Source: Diphasiastrum complanatum (lineage: Eukaryota; Streptophyta; Lycopodiopsida; Lycopodiales; Lycopodiaceae). From it: 64,000 nucleotides of DNA. Of the stretch, positions 1-10,030 are shown one piece after another. The stretch is taken from assembly GCA_029204225.1 (NCBI GenBank), contig CM055095.1, forward strand, positions 48,871,364 to 48,935,363. The letters are read 5' to 3'. How positions within the stretch are numbered: position 1 is the stretch's first letter; each line of letters begins with the position of its first letter. A program made the position numbers and the translations under genes. The notes below the pieces were generated by a model, which was not told where the DNA came from, ran no database searches, and was given only the letters and a program-made list of their open reading frames with translations.

Positions 1-295
1 ATTTTGATCTAGACGGCATTTTGACCGAGTATTTATATGTTGGTTTTGATCCAACAGGAAACTGATCCAAGGAGCATAAGGATCGGATTCAGCATCAGTT
101 TTTTAAATGATCACTCTGACATAGTCCATGGGCTTCTTATGTGGCTTTTCTCACTCCTAGTATCAACTCTCCAAGCTTCCCCCTGAAAATGTATTTTTTT
201 TGAGAACATTTTGATTAGGAACATTATTGAACTCGGAACAGTTCCAAAACATCGTTATGTTTACTTTCCAAAACGTGTTGCAACTGTGCTGATGT

Positions 296-520
296 CATAG
301 TACCCACGGTTCTCAGAACCGTGGGGTGAACCATACCACGGTTCATGAGCCGCAATTAATTAATTAATTAATGTTTTGGCCTCATTTGAGTAGAAAGGAA
401 CTTAAAAAAAAATAGAATTAATGGATTAATTATCAATTAAACGGTTCACCATGGTTCTTCTGGCCAAATTTTTTTGAGAACCGTACGGTTCTCAGAACCG
501 TGGTGAACCGTAATTCTTTG
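296..520. mobile_element. hAT-like MITE with 8-bp target-site duplication
   Basis: A 225-bp non-coding element is flanked by the identical 8-mer GCTGATGT at 288-295 and 521-528. Its ends are imperfect inverted repeats: the left end starts CATAGTACCCACGGTTC and the reverse complement of the right end starts CAAAGAATTACGGTTC. Each end holds an ACGGTTCTCAGAACCGT-type palindrome (303-324 and 484-500), and the middle is AT-rich with an ATTA run. The 8-bp duplication and CA-starting ends point to the hAT superfamily. It has no coding capacity, so it would be non-autonomous. The superfamily is an inference from duplication length. Confidence 0.55.
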
Positions 521-530
521 GCTGATGTAA

Positions 531-2318
531 AATCCACAAAATAGGAACAAAATATGAATTTAAACTACATGAAAATATGAATGTTCATTGAAGCTGCCAA
601 AATGTATATGTTGAAATCAGAAATAGAAGAGATATATTTGCTAACTATAGGTCACACAACAATCTGAATTGACCAGGAGAACTAGAAGAATTGATCATCT
701 ACATCCACTGATATGCCATGCCAACCATATGGACCAGCCGCACACCGAATAGACCATCAATGCCACATTAAGGCATAAAAATGAAGGGGCATTCCAGAAC
801 GCGGTCCGCTCCGGAACTTAACCAAATTTTTTTCATAAAAAATACGTTATTTTTTAACTAAGGATTTGAGGTAAGGAACGGAATAGCGAATCTAGGATCA
901 GCGTGAGCTTAAGAACGTGTCTCAGATAGCTATTCTAGGATCAACGGGAGCTGCAAGAATTTTATTAAGTTTTGCGAGATTTTTTGGCTATAAGCAGCTC
1001 TGTATCAGCAGTCAGACAAGATATGCATTATCGTCAGACAAGGCATGGACATCGAGATAGAGGGTGAGTTTTCAAATATAGCATTAGAACCGAGATATGG
1101 AATGCAACGAAGATTTAGAAAGGTCCAGTCATCTGAATATGTACACAGCGCAGTGACAAATAGCACAGTAGCAACAGAAAGCCATACCTAAAAAAGATAC
1201 ACGCAAATGAGTATGACAGAGATGGAGGACCTATCAGTAACCGATAATTAGTAACTTCTTCAAATCTTGTTTCTACTCGAACTGTATGTTTTCCAGCGTT
1301 TCTGATGTCTAGCAACCCGCAATGTATTATCAAACATCGCTCAATGTATTATCAAGAAATAGGAAGATCGTGGCCAGCAGGTGGCTCTTTAACACCTGTT
1401 TTTTTTATTTTGGAAAAAACTTCCGACCCAAAAGGGTCGAAACGGGTTTCTAAGCTACATATAATGATATGTTATGCCAACTGAGTGGACCAACATTGCT
1501 ACATAAATTGACAAATCATCAGGGAAACACGAGCTTTTGCCTAAGCTATAGGAACAGTCCTGCGTTTTGAAGCCTTCCCAGCCCTTCACAGCCGATTTTC
1601 TCATAATAGAAATGCATTTTTATTTTAGGCTTTCCAGTGAAAGGTCTCTTATCCAAAAAATCCTTAGAGCGCCTTTCAAATTTATTGAAATCTTTGATAA
1701 TGAAAGTCCCTTTTTTAACACCTTTCAAAGTATGTACTTACCGTTCAAAACATATTAGCCCTTTATAGGAATAAAGATATTACCATCAAAGGAGCAAGTA
1801 GTAATGGTGAACATTGTGGAAGCAGACAACAGAACATGGAATGAAAGATCAAATCAAGATCTATTATGTGCAACAAAATTGCCCTACTGTGGGAAAATGC
1901 GTGATATAATGATCTCCACGAAAGTACACAAATAAATTCGACAATGACCTCAAATGTGGATCATAAATAATTAGATAAATGAATCGTTTTGATTCTTTGC
2001 CCTTACAAGATACTTCACGATGGTCGTAATCATTGCGTACACTGTAGAGATCCGATTCTCATGGAATCTCCTATTTAAAATTAAATTTGAAGCTTTTTTT
2101 TTTGGTTTAACAATAGCTTCATGAACTACTATTTTGAATAGAAGAAACCTTTAGGATTCATTCTAGCATATTTTTTCAAAAATACTTTTGTTCCACCACT
2201 TTCATGTCTGACGAGTTCTGCTTTTTCTGACAGCTAGAACATCAAGTTTTTGAAACTTTCCATGAAGTATGGATAGTTCTTGAAAACTTTCAGGCTGATG
2301 CAAATATTTTGCCTGCAG
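531..2318. other. Non-coding: intron or 5' flank of the DUF707 gene with MITE remnants
   Basis: No exon-like coding stretch was recognised here, although the next upstream DUF707 exon should lie 5' of 2319. It is therefore either before the window or too diverged to see. The stretch holds a GGTCCGCTCCGGAAC block near 800-820. It also holds a segment at about 1315-1454 that matches the right half of the MITE at 4583-4855 (shared landmarks: CTCAATGTATTATCAAG, CCAGCAGGTGGC, a T-run, then GGGTCGAAACGGG). Confidence 0.4.
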
Positions 2319-2923
2319 AATGATCTTGTTCAAGGCTGGGGTCTTGATTTCAAATTGGGCTATTGTGCGCAGGTATGCTTTGTGAGCGTTTGTCTCCCAT
2401 ATACACATGCTTATGCCTATTAACAAGTAGACGTACCAATATCTCCGTCGCTTGCAAAGCCTCTTACGGTTTGTGGAGAGTGCAATTTCTACTCGACGTC
2501 ACAGCATCACTCAGAGTAATGAGCAGAAACTAATTAAGATTTAAGACCAAGATAATACATTTCATAATGAATGATGACTCACTGTGCCGAGATATTTACC
2601 TAGTATTGAAAGCCTTGAAGATTATTCTCTGATTTTTGTGTTTTGCTTTTAGTATTGCCGAATTGCTTTAGATGAGAAAAAATAAAAAAAGAAAGGTGCT
2701 GCCTCGATTTACTGCGGTAACGTCCTACATTGAAGGATTGGAGGATTAGATTCTTATTAAAGACTTATAAAAGTAACACGTTGATTTCTGTGATAAAAAC
2801 TACTGATGTAGGCATCTGTGTCTATATCTACAGGGAGAACAGAGTGAAAAGGTTGGAGTTATAGATAGCGAATACGTTGTACATCAGGCCATCCCTTCTT
2901 TAGGAGATTCTTTAGAAGGCGAG
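2319..2923 (+). CDS. DUF707 family protein, exons n-3 and n-2
   Basis: Two phase-0 exons are visible. Exon 2319-2372 (acceptor GCCTGCAG, donor GTATGC) encodes 18 residues including WGLDFKLGYCAQ. Exon 2834-2923 (acceptor CTACAG, donor GTAAGA) encodes 30 residues including KVGVIDSEYVVHQ. Both are hallmark stretches of the plant DUF707 family (PF05212; often annotated as lysine-ketoglutarate-reductase trans-splicing-related proteins, biochemical role unknown), which are type II membrane or Golgi-like proteins. The reading continues in phase into 10561-10596 and 10743-10892. There is no stop or frameshift in these exons, so the gene may be functional. Upstream exons, including the usual DxD-containing region, are not in the window. 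Confidence 0.82.
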
Positions 2924-4582
2924 GTAAGACAGCTTGGGTAAACAATCATTTTTGTAATAGTAGTTTTTTGTGTATTTCATTTACAAACAGCCTTTTTTCC
3001 TACCTCGTTTTGGTAGAGCGTAAGTATACCATGTGCCTGCTGGAGCATTTGAGAGTTTATTCTTCGAGCTGGTCCCTCTTTACAAAGAGAAATTATTAAT
3101 CTGCAAATTATAATCACCATTTAGAGATTCTAAAAGTCACTGGAGCTCTTGGTAGCTTTGTTTCTACTTTGTTACTCATTGGGTGCGCTTGTAACTGTCA
3201 ATGATGAGAACAACCAGTCGAATGAGGTATATTGTCTGAAAAATGCAAAACATGATATTGTTGGAAAAAATAATATCCCGCAGCTCCAACAGTGGAGTGC
3301 TGATGGTAACACACATTCATTCGTTTTTGCTTACATCAAAATGCAGAGAAAAAGAGGAAAGACAAGGAAAGAGATTTATGAATCCAGAAAGACGTGATAT
3401 GAATAAAGGTTGCCTTCTCGGGAATATTCTGGACAAACATAAAGGAATTCGCAACAATTCTAGTTCTACTTTGGAAATTGGATAGGTATTGTCAAGCCCC
3501 TTTGTGAGGGTTAGTCTGCATCTGACCTGTTCCTAGGAGAGCCCAGAGAAGGTAGGCTCCAATCTGAGTGGAGCTCAAGATCAGTTGTAGTTAGTCTATG
3601 ATTGAAGCTGGCGTTATTTTAGAAAAAGATAGTGGATGGCTAGTGAAAGACAAATTTACAGTGAGAGTCAGGTGAACAACTTACATTGTAGGGAGTCAGG
3701 GATGTGGCTATTTATACAATGGTTTGGCATCAGTTGTGCTCTGGACTTTACTGATTTATGACACTCTTTTGTAGCTCATAGCTCATTGCTAAGAAATCCA
3801 TAGTCCACAGGACCTATATTGACCCTAACACTAGCTTGGTAGTTTTTGGGAAGTTTCCTCTAAGGAAGCTCAAAAGACGGAGGACATTTGATAAATTAGA
3901 TACCTTGAAGGTATTTGACATTGGGTTATTTTGATGTCCTTGTGTTCTTTCTAGGAGACTTGTACAACAGTTTCTTTGTGGAGGTTCTGCACTTCAATCA
4001 TGATAATCACATTATTCATTGTACAATCATCATAGTTGGAGATTATTACGTGGCATCAATTTGCCATCTGTTGTTTATGTGATGCTTAATGTGATGTGTT
4101 GTTCTCAATTCGGTATGACAGCACTTTCATAGCCTCGAGTGGTTGGGTTTCACATTCACCATTCTTTAGACCATTTTGTAGGGTGCTACAATTGTTTTGT
4201 TGCACCGTCATATTTGTATTAGTATTAGTTTCCTCTAGTTGGGCACTTTAAAACTTATGATTCTGATGTCTAGAAGTTGACCTACCAATGTTTTACACCA
4301 TATTTTTGATACCTTTCCATGTCATTGGTCGAAACATTTTACATCCCTGCCTTTTCTACAGTATGCCACTTACAATACACGTTCCATCTTGTCATTTTGA
4401 TATCCAGAGGCTAGGAAGATCAAAATGCGAGACTTTTGTGTTTTGCACTTCATGACTTTTCCATCTACCTCAATGTCTTCCTTTCTACGGGTTGTTGTAC
4501 CAACAAAATCTCACTAAGTAAATTCTAACACTACAACTTGCTTAAAAGTACATCTATTCTCTATACATTTTGTAGTGCTAAA

Positions 4583-4855
4583 CTTAGTTGCCCGTTCCGG
4601 AACGGAACACGTAGAACGCGTTCCGTTCCGGAACGGGGCTCCCAAATGATTTCAAATTGATTTCTGATCTGTAGCGTCCCTCAATGCATTATAAAGCATC
4701 CCTCAATATATTATCAAGAAGGAAAATCGCCAGTTCTGAATATCACGTCCAGCAGGTGGCATTTTGATCTGTTTTTTTTTTTCATTTAAAAAAACGTTCC
4801 GACCCAGTACGTTCCGGAACGTCCCGACCCATTTTGGTCGGAACGGGCTTCTAAG
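4583..4855. mobile_element. hAT-like MITE, 273 bp, near-perfect TSD
   Basis: The ends are inverted repeats: CTTAGTTGCCCGTTCCG on the left, and the reverse complement of the right end is CTTAGAAGCCCGTTCCG (15 of 17 match). The flanks are GTGCTAAA (4575-4582) and GTGCTATA (4856-4863), an 8-bp duplication with one mismatch, typical of hAT elements. The interior has GTTCCGGAACG palindromes near both ends and a T-run followed by an A-run. A second, less complete relative lies at about 1315-1454. There is no coding capacity. Confidence 0.65.
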
Positions 4856-5204
4856 GTGCTATATATTGATTGATTAGTACAATGATTTTATGGTAGGGAT
4901 TATGGCTAGGGCAGATTGAAAAGTGACGGAAATTGCAAGTGCTTTTTGTTTCTTCAGAGGAACTTTGCTGCAAATCTTTGCACCTTGTGACCTTGATCGT
5001 CCCAACCTACTTCTACAGTACTACTCTAGTATTTGTAGTTGAAGCATCGGTATCCATAGATGAGATACTAAATCCGATATTAAAATATGAGGCTCTAGCA
5101 TGTGTATGTACAGAGTTAGATGAGTCATGACTCACAAGATTTTCCAGATTCAATACAGGAACATAATCTATATTGAAGAATAGGCATGTACATAAGTGAC
5201 ACAG

Positions 5205-5318
5205 TGTTACGAGCACGTAACCAGTGCCGAACCCTAGGGAACACAGGAGGTCAGTTACCACAGTCAGGGTCGTGTCCAGCGTACACGACCAACAGGGCAA
5301 GACAGTGTGAGTAGTGTG
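5205..5318 (+). repeat. Truncated 5' LTR of the chromovirus
   Basis: It starts TGTTACGAGCACGTAACCAG and matches the first 114 bases of the LTRs at 8866 and 28126 almost base for base. The match stops abruptly after GTAGTGTG at 5318, where copia-type sequence begins. About 200 bases of LTR are missing. Confidence 0.8.
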
Positions 5319-5488
5319 AGATTCAAGAGAGTGCTTTGTGCATTGGAACAGGTTGAAAGAGAAGATCAGGTCACTTCAACATGGCTACAAGTGGCGGATT
5401 TATGTTGGAGAGCAATGATAGGCTTACCTCAATCAACTATTATACTTGGAAGGTGAGGATAGAGTCCTTATTGGAGATGAATGAGTTG
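5319..5488 (+). pseudogene. Copia leader and first gag codons inside the gypsy element
   Basis: About 170 bp match the end of the leader and the start of gag in copia remnant 1 (reverse complement of about 15125-15275). They include the untranslated landmark GTGCATTGGAACAGG and an ATG at 5381 followed by a gag N-terminus with SNDRLTS, YTWKVRIESLL and EMNEL. The copia match ends at about 5488 and gypsy protease sequence follows. The fragment cannot make a working Gag, because only about 36 codons of gag are present. Confidence 0.75.
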
Positions 5489-5703
5489 AGATCAAAGTGT
5501 TTCATGAAGACCATGAACACTGTTGCCAGCTAACCTCTGCAATGCTAGAGAGACCCTTCAGCTTTGGGCCGCATGACCTAGTACGTATGCATGGGAAAGT
5601 TGGTAACCAGTCAGCCAGAGTCATGGTTGATGATGGGGCGGCCCATAATTTCATCAACTACACCCTAGTTAAGAAACTCAGACTTCCAGAAGTACCTAGT
5701 TAA
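5489..5703 (+). pseudogene. Gypsy aspartic protease fragment
   Basis: The reading frame carries the protease signature as VDDGAAHNFI, where family members normally have D-S/T-G-A; the Ser/Thr is Asp here. It ends at an in-frame TAA (5701-5703) after LPEVPS, and the downstream half resumes at 5757 with [10 protein letters not shown], the usual second protease landmark (GxDWL). The ATG at 5497 is probably not the native start, since the frame would come from gag in an intact element. Confidence 0.65.
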
Positions 5704-5756
5704 CATAGTACATAGTTTCATTAGCTAAGGGTGAAGATAAGAAAATTTGGGAAACT

Positions 5757-7005
5757 ATGGTAAGTAATCTAAATCTTGGTATTCAGGGGTACCAAGATGA
5801 AATAAACTTTCAGATAATGCATCTGGATCGCACAGACATTGTTTTCGGGAGAGATTGGCTCTACAGCTTAGGACCTTCCCTCCACAGAAATTATCAGGAG
5901 AACACCCTTAGCTTTCAGCATAAAGGCCGAGAGATCCAGTTACATGGGGAGCATGATGTTCGCAACAGCCCTATGGTCTGCAGTTCAGAGCTCTGTCAGC
6001 TAATCGGAGACGACGACCATCAGATATTCTTATGTGACTTTCAGTTTATTCTTGAAGTTTCTATTTCCAGTTCTTTACAGCAGAAAATCAGTAAATTAAA
6101 AACTTTGTCGTCTAAATTTAAAGATGTTTTTCCTGAAGATTTACCACATGGTTTGCCACCTAGCAGAGAAGTAGATCCTGTAATAAACCTAGTACCAGGT
6201 ACAACACCTGTTTCTAAACCTCCGTATCGGGTCAGCCGAACAGAGGATGAGGAAATAACTAGGCAGTTAACAAATCATTTTGGGAAGGGCCAAATTCAGA
6301 CCAATAGTTCACCATGGGCCTCACCAGTCCTTTTGGTGAAAAAGAAAGAGGGGTCTGTGCGTCTTTGCGTAGATTACAGAGCCCTCAATAAAGTCACAAT
6401 CAAGAATAAGTATCCTATGCCTCGTGCAGACAAGTTGTTTGATCAACTCGACGGGGCTAAATTTTTCAGTAAAATTGACCTTAGATCGTCCGTATAAAGT
6501 CGGAAGATGTTTCGAAAACAGCTTTTAGGACTCGTCATGGTCATTATGAGTTTAAGGTGATGCCTTTTGGGCTCACACATTCCAGCTACCTTTATGACCT
6601 TGATGAACAGTGTCCTCAGACCATACTTAGGTAAGTTTGTAGTTGTATTTTTAGATGACATCCTCGTCTACAGTAAAACGAGGAAGGAGCATCTTAAACA
6701 CCTCAGAAAGGTGTTTCGACTGCTTAGAAAGCATAAGCTTTACTAAAAAACCAAAGTGCGAATTCTTCGTTGAAGAAGTAGCTTATTTGGGTCACATTAT
6801 CTCGGCTGATGGGATTAAAATGGACCCCAGTAAGATTAAAGCCATACTCAGTTGGCTGAGACCTCAAAATATTCTAGAGCTTCAGATCTTTCTAGGTTTG
6901 GCGGGATATTACAGACGATTTGTCAAGGAATATGCTCAGATAGCAGTTCCCATAACAAACCTTCTTAAGGGGAAGGGAAAGGAGTTCATATGGGAGTCCG
7001 CATAG
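5757..7005 (+). pseudogene. Gypsy reverse transcriptase (broken)
   Basis: The frame from 5757 holds the end of protease (GRDWL), a spacer, then [55 protein letters not shown] and FSKIDLRS. A frameshift follows near 6490. The next block continues with [10 protein letters not shown] and then the catalytic [10 protein letters not shown] near 6650 (the xxDD aspartates are kept). A TAA at about 6745 breaks the next stretch, then KCEFF, YLGHIIS and [15 protein letters not shown] follow, up to a TAG at 7003-7005. Sequence is chromovirus-like throughout. Confidence 0.85.
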
Positions 7006-7345
7006 CAGGAGAGCTTTGATGCTCTCAAAACAGCCTTAGCTACAGCACCAGTTTTAAAAGTCGTTGACCCCAATCAGCCATTTGTGGTCGAAACAGATGC
7101 TAGCGACTTTGCAGTTGGTGCTGTACTAACTCAGAGTGGACGACCAGTTGCGTTCGAGAGTAAAAAACTCGAGCCAGCATAGACTAGGTACAGTGCTTAT
7201 GAAAAGGAACTCTTTTCCACAGTTCATGCCTTTAAGACTTGGAGGCATGATTTGTATGGTGCCAACTTTGAGGTCCTGACAGACCATGAAAGTCTCAGAT
7301 ACCTTTGCAATCAGCCTGAGCTCAGAGGTCGGAAAGCTCGTTAAT
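7006..7345 (+). pseudogene. Gypsy RNase H domain (broken)
   Basis: The frame directly after the 7003 stop encodes the RNase H landmarks ETDASDFAVGAVLTQ, RPVAFESKKL and YEKELFSTVHAFKTWRHDL, then the DHESLRYL region (TDH is the last conserved acid position). A TAG at about 7183 replaces a Gln codon. The end runs out of frame at the ELRGRKAR segment, where an intact element would read into the region encoded from 7344. Confidence 0.8.
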
Positions 7346-7697
7346 GCAAGAGTTTGATATGTCTATCAGATATAGACGGGGGAAATTCAACATAGTAGCA
7401 GATGCACTTAGTAGAATGCCTATGATAAACGAGCTACGTTTTACTCAGATTTGTAGTGAGTTACTGGAGTCCTTGAGAGGGAAGTGCCAGCATGATGCAT
7501 TCTTCTCTACTATCTGGAACTCAGTCCAGAGCAGACAGTTACAAACTCCAGAACCAATTCCCGGGGTGGTGCCAGTTCATCCAAGAATATGGCAGCTTCT
7601 GTTGATGATGATGATGAATCCGAGTATACGTCAGATGATGTTGAGGATTCTGATCCAGTATTACCCAAGCAAACCCCAGTGGTTGAGGATCAGTTGA
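7344..7697 (+). pseudogene. RNase H-integrase linker of the gypsy element
   Basis: The frame begins QEFDMSIRYRRGKFN and continues ADALSR, the standard end of the RNase H/connection region in chromoviruses. It then becomes a variable linker with ELLESLRGK. The C-terminal part (rich in Met and Ile) looks like a shifted frame over an acidic linker, because another frame there reads DDDDE-like residues. The domain is structural only. Confidence 0.6.
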
Positions 7698-7741
7698 GTT
7701 AAGGATTCAAATGGAAACAATATTCCATTCAGGATGAGTAC

Positions 7742-8600
7742 TTGCTCTATAGAGATAGAGTATGTGTCCCCAATTTAGAGGATTATAGGCAGCAGGTCCT
7801 ATATGAGTGTCATGACAGTCCTAGTGCGGGGAACCCAGGCATTCAGAAGACCTATGAGCTTCTTCGTAGGCAATTTTTCTGGCCCAGTATGAAAAAGGAC
7901 GTCCAGCAATATGTAACTAGTTGCCAAAAATGTCAAGTAAAGAAAGCAAAGTGTTTAAAGGCAGGAGGGTTGTTACAGCCCTTAGATATACCAGCTGGTA
8001 AATGGGAGAGTATCTCCATGGATTTTATAGTAGGCCTGCCTAAAACCCAAAAGGGTAATGATGCTATATGGGTCACAGTTGATCGTCTGACCAAAATGGC
8101 TCATTTTATTCCGACCAAAACTAATAGCGAGGTTGTTTGTAGATGGGCTATTTAAATTGTACGGTCTACCTTCCGGCATAGTCAGCGACCGAGACAGTAA
8201 GTTTAATGGAAATTTTTGGAGGGCAGTATTCCATCATCTCCATACTAAACTTAATATGAGTACTACCGACCATCCACAGACGGACGGTCAAACAAAAAGA
8301 GTAAATCAGGTGCTAGAGGATATACTTCGCGCATACGTCAGCAAGAAGCAGACTAATTGGGAGGAGTATCTTTCAATATTAGAGTTTTCTTATAACAAAC
8401 GGGATGTGCAGTTCTCCGCTGGTGAGAAAGTCTACTTGAGAGTCCCAGTTGACTCTAAAACCCTCAAATCAGGAGTGTGTGCTAAGTTGTCTCCTAGGTA
8501 TTGTGGTCCTTTTACCATCAGTAGGAGACTAGGCGAGGTCACCTATGAACTAGAGCTCCCACACAAAAGTAAAGTTTTTCCAGTTTTTCATGTAAGTTAG
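7742..8600 (+). pseudogene. Gypsy integrase with Glu-to-Lys change in the DDE triad
   Basis: The zinc-binding part (YECHDSP, then CQKCQVKKAK) is followed by the core with SMDFIVGLPKT (first Asp) and TVDRLTKMAHFIP. A frameshift at about 8130-8150 precedes YGLPSGIVSDRDSKF (second Asp). The third catalytic position reads DGQTKRVNQ, where the family has DGQTERVNQ, so the Glu is Lys. After the FSYN motif about 50-60 codons of the usual core are missing, and the frame jumps to the C-terminal GEKVYLR and LSPRYCGPF block ending VFPVFHVS. It could not have been active in this form. Confidence 0.85.
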
Positions 8601-8679
8601 TTATGAAAAGCCTTAGCCAGATCAGAAAATCTGGTAGGAGACAGTGTTCTAGTTCTCCATTGGATTCTCAGCAACCTCC

Positions 8680-8853
8680 ACATGAACTAGAGGAGATTCT
8701 TGATAGTAGAGAGACGCAGACTCATCATACTCTATACCAAGAATATTTGGTCAAGTAAAATGATCAGCCTATTGAGAATGCCACCTGGGAAAGAGGCAGT
8801 GTCCTTTGCAAGATTTTTCCAGACTTTGTCTTAGAGGACCAAGACGGTTCTTA
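8680..8853 (+). pseudogene. Chromodomain-like tail
   Basis: After the integrase C-terminal block, an open stretch with EEILDSRE, QEYLVK, a TAA in place of a Trp codon, then ATWE and FPDFVLEDQ matches the chromodomain that chromoviruses carry (ILD-R---LVKWKG---ATWE pattern). Such domains direct insertion by binding histone marks. It ends at the TAA just before the polypurine tract. Confidence 0.65.
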
Positions 8854-8865
8854 AGGGGGAGGGAG
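8853..8865 (+). promoter_or_regulatory. Polypurine tract of the gypsy element
   Basis: AAGGGGGAGGGAG lies immediately before the TG that opens the 3' LTR, the standard position for the plus-strand primer of LTR retrotransposons. Confidence 0.75.
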
Positions 8866-9183
8866 TGTTATGAGCACGTAACCAGTGTCGAACCCTAGGG
8901 AACATAGGAGGTCAGATACCACAGTCAGGGTCGTGTCCAGCGTACACGACCAACAGGGCCAGACAGTGTGAGTAGTGTGCCCCGGCACAGTCCATAGCCA
9001 TGGCGGGCCTAACGCAGCCTAGGGACCCTGTCAGCAGGATAGGGCCCCATGTTGGGTCCCAACGTACAGTCGGCCACGTTAGTGCCACATGGCCGACACT
9101 TGGCAGTATGCATGCTACCAGTCCTCACACTGGGCTAGGAGGGGCTTACTCCATATCAGGGAGTAGGCAAGGTTGGGTGGATG
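8866..9183 (+). repeat. 3' LTR of the chromovirus
   Basis: It starts TGTTATGAGCACGTAACC and can be followed base for base against the copy at 28126-28442 to a shared last motif GGTTGGGTGGAT. Neither copy ends in the usual CA, so the true terminus may lie a few bases further or be lost. No target duplication with the 5' flank at 5200 is visible. Confidence 0.7.
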
Positions 9184-9296
9184 AATAACTTAAATTTATG
9201 TAGCTCGGACTTATTTTTTCCTTTGACAGCAGAATCAGCTTCATGAGCGCCTTTATACCTATCATCGTCTTTAAATTTGGATTTGATAACTGTGTT

Positions 9297-10030
9297 GCAG
9301 CGGATCGCGATCCGCTGCAAAAACGTTCCGGATCGAGCGATCCGAAACGTCAGCGATCCGCGACCCGGATCGCAATTTTTTTTTTTTTTTTTTGGTGAAA
9401 AAAGGAGTAATGGCCAATTTTTTTTTTTTTTTTGAGTTTAATACTAACTAAATCAGTTTTGAATGGTGTTCTGATGCCAATGGTTTGTAGATCTACTGAT
9501 TCTGTTTTCTGTTAGAAAATGATAGAAAGAGTTAGAGGAGCCTTCCTTAGATTGGCGGGAATTGTATACTTCTTTTGGAATAGCTGAAACAGGGGGTCCG
9601 GGGGGCGGTAGCCCCCCGGTGGGGGGTTTGGGGAGCAACGCCCCCCAACGGCGGGGTCCGGGGGCTGCCGGTAGACCCTGGCCCCGACGGTAAGTCCTCT
9701 TCATGATTTGGCCTTCCAACTCCCTGAGTGAAAACACACTTTTTGGTGTTTCGCACCCAAAACAGTCGGCAAACTACACAGTTCAAATTTCTGAAACCAT
9801 ATGAAAATGCAGCCAGTTTTCTTAAACCATCTACTGATGTCCAGATTTCTAATCAATGTAGCCCGCAACCATCTGAAACCAAGCAACAGATCTGCATAAC
9901 AATTGCTTTTTTGATATCCTTTCACATGATACCCATATTGGCAATTATACAAAAAAAAAGAAAATTGCGTTCCGGGAAACCCTAATGGGAAATCCCGGAT
10001 CGCGTTCCGGAACGTGGACTGCAACCATTG
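9297..10030. repeat. Repeat bounded by GATCCG and GTTCCGGAACG palindromes, GC-rich core
   Basis: The left side (9297-9380) carries GGATCGCGATCC-type palindromes and a T-run. The right side (about 9968-10022) carries GCGTTCCGGGAAAC and GATCGCGTTCCGGAACG. GTTGCAG occurs on both outer edges in inverted orientation, so the block may be a non-autonomous DNA element; I found no convincing target duplication. The centre (9591-9690) is an extreme G/C block. Relatives are seen near 800 and 28489. Confidence 0.4.

Larger units (their letters stand above)
5205..9183 (+). mobile_element. Chimeric Ty3/gypsy chromovirus remnant
   Basis: The order on the plus strand is: truncated 5' LTR (5205-5318), copia-derived insert (5319-5488), protease (5489-5703), RT-RNase H (5757-7345), integrase (7742-8400), C-terminal domain with chromodomain-like tail (8400-8853), polypurine tract, and 3' LTR (8866-9183). 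The pol order PR-RT-RH-INT defines Ty3/gypsy, and the chromodomain-like tail defines a chromovirus. Gypsy gag and the primer-binding site are gone. Multiple stops and frameshifts make it dead. It lies in an intron of the DUF707 gene, in the same orientation. Confidence 0.85.

Noticed and set aside
1-120. Possible additional DUF707 exon at about 57-101
   Set aside because: It has an acceptor-like AACAG and an open stretch, but the residues do not match any conserved DUF707 segment and there is no GT donor.
9000-9188. Small ORF of 62 codons in the LTR
   Set aside because: It lies entirely inside the LTR and recurs in the solo copy at 28260; it is an LTR by-product.
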